The translations under genes and the position numbers were made by a program. The notes under the pieces are model-generated. The model had not been told where the DNA came from and made no database searches. It was given only the letters and a program-made list of their open reading frames with translations. Below are positions 10,503 through 19,600 of a DNA stretch of 64,000 bases, in pieces. Source of the stretch: Vombatus ursinus (Eukaryota; Chordata; Mammalia; Diprotodontia; Vombatidae); NCBI RefSeq assembly GCF_900497805.2, contig NW_020954599.1, positions 41,344,227 through 41,408,226 on the forward strand, given 5' to 3'. Position 1 is the stretch's first letter. The number at the start of each line of letters is the position of its first letter.

Positions 10503-10879
10503 TAAAGCATATTCTTCTACTTCCATCTTCAAAGGCCTGAGTCCTACCCCACCAAGTTTCGTAAGGTCAATGAGATCAAAATTATCTCCTCGTATTAAGA
10601 TTTCTAGTTCATCTTGTTGATGATGATGTTTTAACCTACAATTTATACATGTGTCTATAGGCAACTTTGCCCATGGGTTTTATTTCTGAGTTCTTCTTGG
10701 ATATTATTTCCTGGAAACTACTGGTACACTTTACTAATATTCTTCCTATATATGTCCTATTTTCTGCAGTATCTGGTTGGACATATGTATGGGCACAGTT
10801 TTCTTCTTCTCATTCTATTTCAAGAGACATGGTTGTACAGTTGATTAGCACACTGAAGCAGAAATCAGTAATCTGATTT

Positions 10880-11033
10880 CAGATATGCATTAGATGAGCG
10901 TGCTCAGACAGTCACTTCACATTTCTGAGTCTCAGTTTCCTCATCTATGAAATGGGGATAATCTACTTCACAAGGTTGTTGTGGAAGATGAAATGAGATA
11001 GTATATGATAAAGCATCATATAAATGTGAGGGG
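10880..11033 (+). repeat. Partial CORE-SINE
   Basis: cagtcacttcacatttctga, gtctcagtttcctcatctat gaaatgggg, aaggttgttgtggaagatga, catcataaatgtgag-like end. The 5' head is missing. Confidence 0.75.
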
Positions 11034-11189
11034 TTTTTTTGTTTAAAGTGAACTTGCTCAGATTCTCAGATTTAGCAAATATGTCTTTTTATGATTCCTC
11101 ACAAGGACTACTGCATACCTGGCTAGAGACCATCATTCTGTATTTAAGCAGTTCTCCAGAAATCTAAATCTTATTCTTAGAGAACATCT

Positions 11190-11512
11190 TTTGTAAAAAA
11201 TTTCAATTTATTATTTCCAATTAATAAACATTTATCTTATCTTCTTCCTACCCCCAAAATTTAAAAAAGAAAAGGAGAATCCCTATAACAAATATACATA
11301 GCCAAGTAAAACAAATTTCTATACCCACCATATTCAAATACACATGTCCCATTCTACATCTCAGATCCATTACCTTTCTGCCAAGAGGGTGAGTGACACA
11401 AATTATCACTGGTCCTCTGTAATTGTAGTTTGTCACTACATTGATCAGAGTTCTTAAGACTTTCACAGTTAGTGAGAATCTTCTTAATTAACTTTTCATT
11501 TCTCAAATCCAC
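11190..11512 (-). mobile_element. 5'-truncated L1 3' UTR
   Basis: Minus-strand marsupial L1 3' end: tttattatttccaattaata, ccctataacaaatatacata, tgtcccattctacatctcag, ggtcctctgtaattgtagtt, ttgatcagagttcttaagac. Same L1 3' end type as 28865-29280. It lies inside the L3 relic, so it is younger than that element. Confidence 0.8.
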
Positions 11513-11800
11513 TTTCTTTTTTGAAGGCCCTGTTTTCAATTGGTAATAAAGATTAAAATAACACCTGTGTGCTCTTTAGGTCTTCTGTTTTCTTACACCA
11601 GACTTCACAATTGTCAGTAAGTTCCTTCCAGTGGCATCATTTGTCCCCGTGTGAATCACCTAAGCTAACCACTTAATAATCCTACCTTGGTTTTGTATCT
11701 TTCTGGTTTCAGCTTTGTCTTATCTAGCAATGATTCCTAGCCTGATTTTGATGTATTCAGGATTGATACCTATTCCACACCTACATTTCCTCCTTGCCTT

Positions 11801-12160
11801 GTCCTAACCAAGGGAGTTCATTACTTGGTTACCCAATGTTTTAACCTAGCCACTCCTTTCTGAATCCAGTTACTTAACCATCCTCTGGCTCCTCTAAACT
11901 AGAACCACACCTAAGCCAAATCTTGAAACCTTGCACTCTAGCAGTTACGCAACCCTTTAGCTGATGCTCACTGTCACTGACTCTTGACTGGTCCTTATTA
12001 GCCACTTATTGTGGCCAATATTATAGCACCTTAAGAGACTATAAGCTCTTCATATAAAGGCAATAGTTGCTTAGAGTTAATATTCATCACTGTTTCAACT
12101 CTATCTCCTGAAACCTGCATAAGATAGCAAGGAAGGAGCCCTCTCCACTCAGGTTAAATA
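11801..12160. other. No gene or clear repeat seen
   Basis: May contain the remaining, unrecognisable 5' part of the minus-strand L3. No ORF of note. Confidence 0.4.
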
Positions 12161-12238
12161 CAGAGTGTCCCAAAAGTGTTAGTGCAGTTTTAAGTTACTA
12201 AAGCTTAACATCTGCATTAAGACTTTTGGGACACACCA
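12161..12238. mobile_element. Mariner-type palindromic MITE (78 bp)
   Basis: A short inverted repeat: left arm cagagtgtcccaaaagtgtt agtgcag, right arm ctgcattaagacttttgg gacacacc. The arms are near-perfect complements round an AT-rich loop. A TA precedes the left end, as mariner insertion requires. It has no coding capacity and is a miniature derivative. Confidence 0.8.
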
Positions 12239-12827
12239 TTTCATGCTCTCTACCCCAATTTAATTTATAAATGACATTAAAATGCTTGCCTCCTACTTAG
12301 ATCACCAAGCTTCAAGTTTCTACTCCCTTCCCAGAGCAGTAGATTAATAGACTTCATTAACCTCTGTGGGGATGGGTAGGATACTATGATTGCATGATAT
12401 TGTTATAATAAATGAGAAGTAGTGTTATCAGGGACATCATCTCTTTCCAACAAATTACATGAAAATTTGCTTTTTGACATTATTAATTTCCTAAAGCCCA
12501 AATTACATTTAGAAGCTTCATTTTCTAACCCTCTGAGCACTCATGTAAATGAGTGAGTACATTTTTTGCATGATCTATCTATGTTCAGTGCCATAAATGA
12601 GATGGGGGAAGCATAATTGTACACAATAGCTACATCTCCAGTATTACAAATGTTTAATTTATGATAAGTAGTGTAAGAGTAGTTCCAGGGGAATATCGGT
12701 AAGAAAACAAAAAATGATAACAAACACTTTATGCTTTTTTCTTTAGCAGTCAGGGAAAATCTTTTCAACTTTTGTACTTCAAAGGAAGATTGTGGCAGGG
12801 TGATGGGAGGCATGAGCTCTTGAGTCT
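12239..12827. other. No gene or clear repeat seen
   Basis: AT-rich; a 90-codon minus-strand frame at 12541-12813 is unrecognised and is not called. Confidence 0.45.
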
Positions 12828-12892
12828 CTCAGATAATTTGTCACAGTGCCTGGCACACAGTGAACACTTAAATGTGTGTTGACGGACTAAAT
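12828..12892 (+). repeat. L2 3' terminus
   Basis: gtcacagtgcctggcacaca gtgaacacttaaatg is the terminal L2/MIR3-type motif. Confidence 0.7.
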
Positions 12893-13097
12893 GAATATAA
12901 CTTGAAGCAAAGACTGGAATGAAACAAAGGGCTAGGGTATGTTTGGCTGATAAAGAAGTCTTTTACACTTCTCTTGACAGATACCCACTGTCTAAAAAAC
13001 TTGAGGAAATTTCTACCCTGCACCAATTTATCTACTTACAAGGACACCAGTCAGAGTAAAAGAAAGTTTAATTTAAAAGGAAACATTAGGACTTTCA

Positions 13098-13410
13098 GGA
13101 GCAGAGCCAAGATGATAGAGTAGAGGAGGCACTCAGTTGAGCTCTCCCAAAATTCCCCTCCAAATAACTTTAAAATTACTCCTCAAAACAAATTCTATAA
13201 TGACAGAGCCAACAAAAGGTCAGATCGAGACATTCTTCCAGCCTGAGACTACTTAGGAGGTCAGAGAGATCTGTGACATGAGGGTAGAGGATAGTCCAGA
13301 GCCCATGTGGATGAGACACCAGTGGTAGGACTAAATGGTGGCAACAGAAGCAGCAGCAGTTTTGGGAGCCTGAGCTCATTTCTAAATTTGAGTCTGGAGG
13401 CAGGGAAAAA
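13098..13410 (+). mobile_element. L1 5' leader fragment
   Basis: ggagcagagccaagatgata, gagtagaggaggcactcagt, tgagctctcccaaaattccc, aataactttaaaattactcc, ggtcagagagatctgtgaca. I recognise this as the start of a marsupial L1 5' UTR (it carries the usual 'agagccaagatggc' opening with one change). It stops at about 13365-13410, so only the 5' end remains. This is unusual because L1 fragments normally keep the 3' end. The last 40 bp look like a piece of L2 shared with 6774-6811. Confidence 0.7.
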
Positions 13411-13629
13411 CACCATGAATGGTACTTCAAATCTAATTATCCAATTATTTTTTCATATTCTAACATTTGATTGGGTAGAACAAAATGCCACCTTGCAAGG
13501 CTATTTCACATAAAGTCTTTCATGCATACACAAAAATTATGAAAGATTACTTGAAAAGTATAACATAAAAGATAACCTTGTTTGATGATCATTAATATGA
13601 AGCAAGGATTAAAATAGGGAGATGCATGT

Positions 13630-14325
13630 TTCCCAAAGTTGTTCACCACTGTCATCGAGCAGATCCAGTACAGAATCCAAGTTCAGGAGTGATTTGCTGT
13701 GGGCAGTGAGGTCTTTCAGATTCTCCTCTTAGCAGATGGCATTGTGATGGTTGTATCAAATTCAAAGATATGTAGAGCCTCCTGGATGATGAGATTCATA
13801 ACCACCCAAAAGAGTCTGGCTCCACTATCCAAACAAGAAAGAACAAGTGGATGAAGAATTATGACATGCAGTCAGACAACCTAGAGAGTTCATCCTCCGG
13901 TGTATGTGAGTATACATAAGTGTGCAGTGTGATTTTAAGTCATGAAATACAATAATCTTCAAAGAATTAAAAACAAATATCACTCACAGGACTATGTAAA
14001 AGTAGGCTAATATGAGAACTACAAAGAAAATTTGGAATAAAGGATGTCATTAATAGAAAACAGTATGATTAAAAAATAAAATAGACTGGTCACAGGGCAA
14101 AATCAAGGGAAGCTTCTATGTTCCGTTAATTTCCATATGATAGCCAAAGAAATAAAAGAAGTCCTCCAACATATTAGTTGGAAACCCTGAAGTACACTCA
14201 TAAGAAGTCATAGACAAGAGTTGAACAGGATGGGCAGACATGGATAGGTGGTGATCAGCAACACCCAAAAGCACTCCTCTGTTGATTAATAAAGATGATG
14301 ATGATAATGATGATGATGATGACTA
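13630..14325 (+). mobile_element. RTE-clade LINE relic with GAT tail
   Basis: ttcagattctcctcttagca gatggcattgtgatggttg translates as F-Q-I-L-L-L-A-D-G-I-V-M-V, a decayed form of the RTE reverse transcriptase block (R-F-A-D-D-I-V-L-I). The second aspartate is now glycine. Further on, E-I-H-N-H-P-K-E ... T-R-K-N-K-W-M-K-N matches the next RTE segment. The 3' end (gaacaggatgggcagacatg) runs into a (GAT)n tail at 14285-14325, typical of RTE 3' ends. Frames are broken throughout. Confidence 0.7.
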
Positions 14326-14405
14326 GCATTTATATAATGCTGACTATGTGCTAGGCCTTGTATTAAATGTTTTACAAATACTATCTCACTAGATGAGATC
14401 ACAGG
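14315..14405 (-). repeat. MIR 3'-half fragment
   Basis: ctagcatttatataatgctg, ctaggccttg, acaaatactatctcac: inverted 3' end of a MIR. Confidence 0.6.
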
Positions 14406-14626
14406 TCTATGGAATAGTTGAACATAGACACACCCTATGTCCACATTATAGAACACTAAGTATACAATAACTGCTTAGAAATATTACTTCTTATGTTATT
14501 TCTTCTTAGCCCATCTCATAATCTCATCTTTGCCAAGCTCTATAATTACTGTTTTCTTCTCCTTGAAGTCCCCCTAAAATCTATTCAGATAAAATATTTA
14601 TAAACATACATACTTCAAAAGAACAA

Positions 14627-14765
14627 ATATCAATCAATCAACAATCATTTATTCAGAAACTACAATATGTAGATACTGAGGATAGAGTGGAGATAGTGGA
14701 GATACAAAGATAAAAATGAAACAGTCTGCCCTCAATGAACAAGGAATTCTATCATGAGTGATGAT
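14627..14765 (-). repeat. L2 3'-end fragment
   Basis: caatcaacaatcatttattc agaaactacaatatg, ggatagagtggagatacaaa, cagtctgccctcaatgaaca: inverted L2 end. Confidence 0.75.
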
Positions 14766-16435
14766 ATGTGCATGTACAAAATATAGACAAATGCAAAGAC
14801 TTGGACTCAGAAGACAGGAAATTGATTTCCTCCATAATCCATTATTTCTACTATATGATTACTCCTTTGCTCAGACAGACCATGATTCCTCCCTGTCTTA
14901 ATAAGTGGTTCTTCAGGAGTTGTGGCCAAAAAAAGATAACCTTCTGGCCCACTGTCTGATGATGAACCTCTTTAAGTTCTGCTAGGTTGATCTTGAGAGA
15001 AGAGACAAATAGTCCATCATTTGGGCTGGTTCTCAAAGATTTTGCATCTCACTAGACTTTCTCTTCACTGATAATCTTTGAGAATGCAGGGCCACTTCCA
15101 TGTCATGAGGAAGCTAGTGTGACTCTCACCCCTGAAACTTATTATCCAAATTTCACAGAGACATTATTATAATAAAGGTAATTTGATTCATATGTAGATA
15201 TTCCAAGATAATTCATGTGTCTCTTATTCAGGTTAGTAAAGGTTTCTATTATTTATCAGGAAATATTAACTATCATTCCCAATACAAAGAACTAGTCCAG
15301 TCATATATGAAAGAGAAAATTTATTCCTCTCAGTTAGTAATTCCACCAGCCCAGTTAATTCATTTCATTTGGGAGAAGACTGCTTTCTTATGAGGTGCTG
15401 ACAACAGATTTATGCTCCCACAAGCTTCCACCTGGACACATTTTTTCCCCTTTTCAGCTTTGAAAAAATACTAAAGGTCACTTCACTGCTTTGACTCAAA
15501 TACTAGGAGAACAGGGGAACTAAAATTCTCCACAGTGATTCAGATAAGAATCCTAAGAAGCAATTAGTCACAAATTGTAATTTTCTAATGGGCTGTGCAG
15601 ATGCAACTTGAAAATGCCCTTAAAAACATTTCACAGAAACATCATGGATAGCTTTACAATGAAGACAATACCTTTACTAATTACATAGCCTCCTTAAAAA
15701 TGAATCTGCTATTAGAAACTTCAGATAGATTCAGGAATATATTGTTTATTAGCAAATTGTCCTAATTCCCACAATTGACAAAGTTTTCATTAAACCAGGA
15801 GCTGGGTGAAGGGGAGTGGGGAAGGTTATAATTTGTCTTTAAACAACACTTATAGAGATAAAATTAAAAAATCTTTCTAACAAATGAAGTTTCCTCTTAT
15901 TGTGAAGAGACAAATCCTCCCTCTTAATCAAAGCAAATAAGGAAAAAATAGTCATAGGATTGTTTCCAAACAGTAGGTGTGACTGCCAAAAATGGGCAGT
16001 TTTCACAGTTATCCAGGATTTAAAACATATGGCTTTTTTGTAATATTTTTCAAATGTTTCACATTTATGCTAATAAATACTGAGATAAAAGTCAAGCTGG
16101 GAATCCACAGTTGGTGCCAATAGGTGGTATGGCACCTAGTGACAGGTAGCAGAAATAAGCTAGTGAAGTCTGGGCTCCAAAGAACTAATTTGAATCTTCG
16201 TATTCCAGCTTATGGAAAAATGTCAACTGATGGGAATATAAAAGCAATTTTGCAGTAGCACGTACTGTGTTTTTCTAAGGCAGAAGAAATGTTGAAATAA
16301 GAGAGAAAGATGATACTTTAGATGGTATTTCCTAAACAAAACATCCTACATCCTACTTTCCGGCTCTGTGTGGTATCAGACTATGCTTGCAAAGACAGTT
16401 GATGCCACTTTTGATATTGAGTCTTATCCTTACTC
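14766..16435. other. Mostly single-copy sequence; possible conserved noncoding
   Basis: About 1.7 kb with almost no recognisable repeat, the cleanest such stretch in the first half of the window. Two blocks (15560-15780 and 15930-16110) have the mixed, low-repeat AT-rich composition often seen in conserved noncoding elements. The short frames at 14768-15036 are not recognised. Function cannot be decided from one sequence. Confidence 0.4.
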
Positions 16436-16439
16436 TAGA

Positions 16440-16545
16440 CCCTTGCCTTTCCACTCACCTTCAGGTCTAAGATTATATAGTGTTTTCTTTTTTGTATCTC
16501 CAGCACACTAGGCACTAGAAATTTGTTGAATTAAATCAAGGACAG
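16440..16545 (+). repeat. L2 3' end
   Basis: ttttttgtatctccagcaca ctaggcactagaaatttgtt gaatt. Diverged. Confidence 0.65.
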
Positions 16546-16669
16546 AAGGAGAGAGAACATTCAATTTCAGATCTAAGGCAAAGGGACTGGGGTTGTCCCT
16601 ATCATGGCCATAGGAAACTCCTGGGTAAGGAAATCTCAGTCACCTTCTCTTCATTTTGTAGTCTTAGAG

Positions 16670-16800
16670 AGTTACTGGGGCACTGAGAAATGAAGGGCCT
16701 TGCCCAGGGGACCATGGTCAATAAGGAACAGAGGTGGGACTGTCCCTCAGCTCTTCCTCATTCTGAGGCTGGCTCTTTATCCATTACTCCATACAGCTTC
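16670..16800 (-). repeat. MIR-type SINE fragment
   Basis: ggggcactgagaaatgaagg, gccttgcccaggggacc, gaggtgggactgtccctcag, ctctttatccattactcc. Confidence 0.7.
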
Positions 16801-16816
16801 TCTAACTCACACTTGT

Positions 16817-17128
16817 GATAGATAGATAGATAGATAGATAGAGATGACACATATATATGTGAACATATATTATTATGTATGTATATATATCTTAAATATA
16901 TAGTTATATCTGTCTATAAATATTACATAGAGAGATGATAGACACACATGAACACATATATATGTGTTAATATATATATTTTTTATTATATATTTACATA
17001 TATCATAAATATATAGATGTATCTTTGTCTATACCTATTATATGGATAGATGAAAAGAAAAAAGAAGAAAGGAAGGAAGGAAGGAAGAAAAAGAAAAAGA
17101 AAGAAAGAAAGAAAGAGAAAGTAAGTCC
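16817..17128. repeat. Microsatellite cluster: (GATA)n, TA-rich, polypurine
   Basis: (GATA)n at 16817-16843, an AT/TA-rich stretch to about 17040, then a purine-only AAGG/GAAA run at 17050-17120. Confidence 0.92.
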
Positions 17129-17129
17129 A

Positions 17130-17311
17130 TATGAGAGGCAGCCAGGCATAATGGAGAGTCAGTCTCAGAATCCAAAAGACCTAAGTTCAAGTCTTGTCTC
17201 AGGTACCTACTGACTGTATAAGCCTGAATAAACCATTTAACCTTTCAGTGCACCAAGAAATTCTTCAATGCTAAATTACATAATAGCTGCTGAGAAGGTT
17301 TCCTGACTAAA

Positions 17312-17312
<1 letters not shown>
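17130..17312 (+). repeat. THER-type CORE-SINE
   Basis: gaggcagccaggcataatgg, gacctaagttcaagtcttg, tcaggtacctactgactgta, aacctttcagtgcaccaa, atagctgctgagaaggtttc ctgac. This is the other CORE-SINE subfamily, with a 'gtgccccaag...ggttgg' type 3' end. The GA array begins at its 3' end. Confidence 0.75.
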
Positions 17313-17361
<49 letters not shown>

Positions 17362-17462
17362 NNNNNNNNNNNNNNNNNNNNNNNNNNNNNNNNNNNNNNN
17401 NNNNNNNNNNNNNNNNNNNNNNNNNNNNNNNNNNNNNNNNNNNNNNNNNNNNNNNNNNNNNT

Positions 17463-17527
<65 letters not shown>
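17313..17527. repeat. (GA)n array containing a 100-base assembly gap
   Basis: Pure GA dinucleotides at 17313-17357 and 17465-17521 flank 100 undetermined bases (17362-17461). Exactly 100 Ns is a conventional gap of unknown size. The reading frames that cross it are artefacts. Confidence 0.97.
17362..17461. other. Assembly gap (100 N)
   Basis: Run of n characters only. True length and content unknown; most likely more GA repeat. Confidence 0.99.
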
Positions 17528-17529
<2 letters not shown>

Positions 17530-17530
<1 letters not shown>

Positions 17531-17680
17531 TTTGGAACCTGAAAGAACCTTAGCCATTATCTAGTCCAATTTTCCACATTTTATAGATCAGGAAACTGTA
17601 AGCAGCAAAAGGTATCTGAGCCAAGGATCAAATTCTAAGTTTTCTGACCCAGGTTGAATCTCTGTCATGCTGTCTCCTCA
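17530..17680 (-). repeat. MIR-type SINE with CR1-like tail
   Basis: tggaacctgaaagaacctta gccattatctagtccaattt, tatagatcaggaaactg, ggatcaaattctaag, tctctgtcatgctgtctcc. Confidence 0.75.
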
Positions 17681-17808
17681 TAAATCAATTTCATCTTAAT
17701 GACAGTCCTTTGGAAATGGACCCTACTTACAATCATTTTTTATTTATAAATTATTTATATTTACAATAGACTATTTTTAGTAACCAACTAGAATATTCAC
17801 ATGTACAA

Positions 17809-17957
17809 TTTTTTTTTTTTGGTTAGGCAATGGGGTTAAGTGACTTGCCCAGGGTCACACAACTAGTAAGTGTTATGTGTCTGAGGCTAGATTTGAACTC
17901 AGGTCCTCCTGAATGCAGGACCAGTGCTCTATCCACTGTGCCACCGAGCTGCCCTAA
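17809..17957 (-). mobile_element. WSINE1-type SINE with perfect duplication
   Basis: T-run, ggcaatggggttaagtgact, cccagggtcacacaactag, ctcaggtcctcctgaatgca, tatccactgtgccaccgag, ctgccc. The flanks tcacatgtacaa at 17797-17808 and 17958-17969 are identical, fixing the boundaries. Confidence 0.95.
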
Positions 17958-17969
17958 TCACATGTACAA

Positions 17970-18419
17970 AATTGCAAAAATCATATAAATTGCTTTTAAA
18001 CAAATTCATTTTACACAGAGTTAAAAAAAAAGAAAAGAAAAGAAAAATCAAGTTCATCTAGCACTTAGAAAAGCATTTCCATAGATCAAATTAATTGATC
18101 AGGTCTGAAGGAATAGTAGGGTTCTTTCCCCTTTAATACCCACTTGACTAACCTGTCAGCTCTACCTATGAAAAGTGCCTAGCCATACTTTACCATTGCT
18201 ATTGGCCACCACCTACTGTGAAGCTGTATGGGTTGGTTATTTTTTGTTATACAAACATGCAAATGTTCCAGTGAATATAACATAAAGTAAAGAATAGTTG
18301 AATGGATGTACCCAACCTAATCCAGTCCTGAGGAAATTATTTATTAGGGATATTGGGATCATTAGGAGAAGTTTTTCTGAAAGAATGTGTCAAGAGAACA
18401 CAGGAGATTGTGGGTGAGT
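17970..18419. other. No gene or clear repeat seen
   Basis: Short A-rich AAAAG run near 18025-18048, otherwise featureless. Confidence 0.45.
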
Positions 18420-19600
18420 GTCTGAGGGCTGAGATGAAGAGGATCCCAGAACTTCCACAAACACTCCACTGAGGCAGAGAAGAGTACCCCTCTACTAATA
18501 GAAGAAATCACCTTTAGACTCTTCCACTCAATGTAGGAATCTATAAAAGGAATGCAGCAGAGTTCTTAGGATAGACAAGCCAGGACAGATTGAGGGCAGA
18601 AGGAGAGAGAATCCTTGGAGCCTTCTGGGAAGTTGCAGCACTTCCTGCCTAGGCCACATAGTGCCCAAGGGTAGGACAGTCTTGGCTTCAGGAGGGTGGC
18701 TCTTGGGCATTCTGGGCCCAGCTTGAGTCTCCCTCAAGCTTATGCTGGCTGGCTGAGCTCAGCTGGAGAGACAGCAGGCTTGAAGACTAGTATTCCCAAG
18801 AGTCTAACTCAACACTCCTAGAAACAAAGCCTGAGGCTGGCCCAATTCCAGCAGAACCAAAATTGAATCCTAGCCTAGCATAGAGAGCTGCCTCTCAGTA
18901 TTCTAGACAGGGGCACCAGTGGCATGAGGCATGCTCATGGAGAAAAGCTCAAAGGCAAAATCCAGCCTGAAGAGTTCCTGAAGCCTGTGGCAGGAGTCCA
19001 CCATAGAAGCAGATGCTGAACTCAGCAGCAGGGGTAAAGATCCCAGGTAGAGCCTACAACAAGGAGAGGTTCCAGAGCTTTGTGACAAGAAGAACCCTTC
19101 AGACAGAGCCCAGCACCAGAGCAGCCCAAAGTCCCTTGAAGGAGCAGCCTAGTCTGGGACAGTGTACCCAGGACCAGGCAAGCCCACCCCATACTATTAA
19201 GTTGCAGCATAAGCCAAGGCTCCCTATTGAGCAAAAAAGAAAGAAACCTCTCAACACCATGTGGAAATACCTTGGTTTATGAGATACCTAGGGGGTGAAC
19301 CCTGAAGAGGATAAAAATCCAGATAAGGCCCCAGAGAAGAAAAACAAACAAACAAATAAACATCCTGGCCACAAGCTGGGAGAGAATGGAAAAGAATGGA
19401 AAGAATGGAAAAGCTAGTAAGAAAAAAATGTCAAGGAAAATTGACACCTTAAAACAGATGGTTCTAAGGGAAAAGGAAAAAGTACAGAGACATCTAAAAG
19501 GGAGGGCAGAATAAGATAATAGCCATAAGCAAAATACACTCAAATGTTGGAGGGAAGAATATGTAGGCATGAAAATAGATTAATACTTACAAAAACGTAA
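18420..19600 (+). mobile_element. Probable L1 5' UTR and ORF1 remnant
   Basis: A relatively GC-rich 1.1 kb (for this window) that leads directly into L1 ORF2 in the same direction. Purine-rich phrases such as gcctgtggcaggagtcc, agagcccagcaccagagcag and the A-rich junction with aaacaaacaaacaaataaac are of the marsupial L1 leader type. ORF1 itself is reduced to a few hundred bases with no recognisable trimer or RNA-binding segment. The left end is uncertain. It could also be an unrelated repeat adjoining the L1. Confidence 0.5.

Larger units (their letters stand above)
9370..11800 (-). mobile_element. L3/CR1-clade LINE relic: ORF1 esterase to endonuclease
   Basis: Read on the minus strand this is a CR1-clade LINE in the correct order. 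At 11640-11660 the frame gives V-I-H-T-G-T-N-D-A-T-G-R-N, the GTND block of the SGNH-type esterase that CR1 ORF1 proteins carry. At 10520-10664 the frame reads Q-D-E-L-E-I-L-I-R-G-D-N-F-D-L-I, matching the start of the CR1 apurinic endonuclease (ORF2). At about 9620-9660 the frame I-L-D-L-I-L resembles the late endonuclease segment. The reading frames are broken many times. The reverse transcriptase half is not seen here. Insertions at 9863-9957, 10275-10434, 10880-11033 and 11190-11512 cut it. The ends are approximate. Confidence 0.7.

Noticed and set aside
16817-16843. CRISPR-like or satellite array
   Set aside because: A plain GATA tetranucleotide microsatellite; there are no spacers, and no CRISPR array or prokaryotic feature exists in the window.
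17276-17564. Open frames of alternating Ser-Leu or Arg-Glu across the GA array
   Set aside because: They are translation of a dinucleotide repeat and cross undetermined bases; not coding.
19013-19282. 89-codon frame in the GC-richer stretch before the L1
   Set aside because: Low-complexity Gln/Pro/Ser composition with an overlapping minus-strand frame; better explained as L1 leader sequence.
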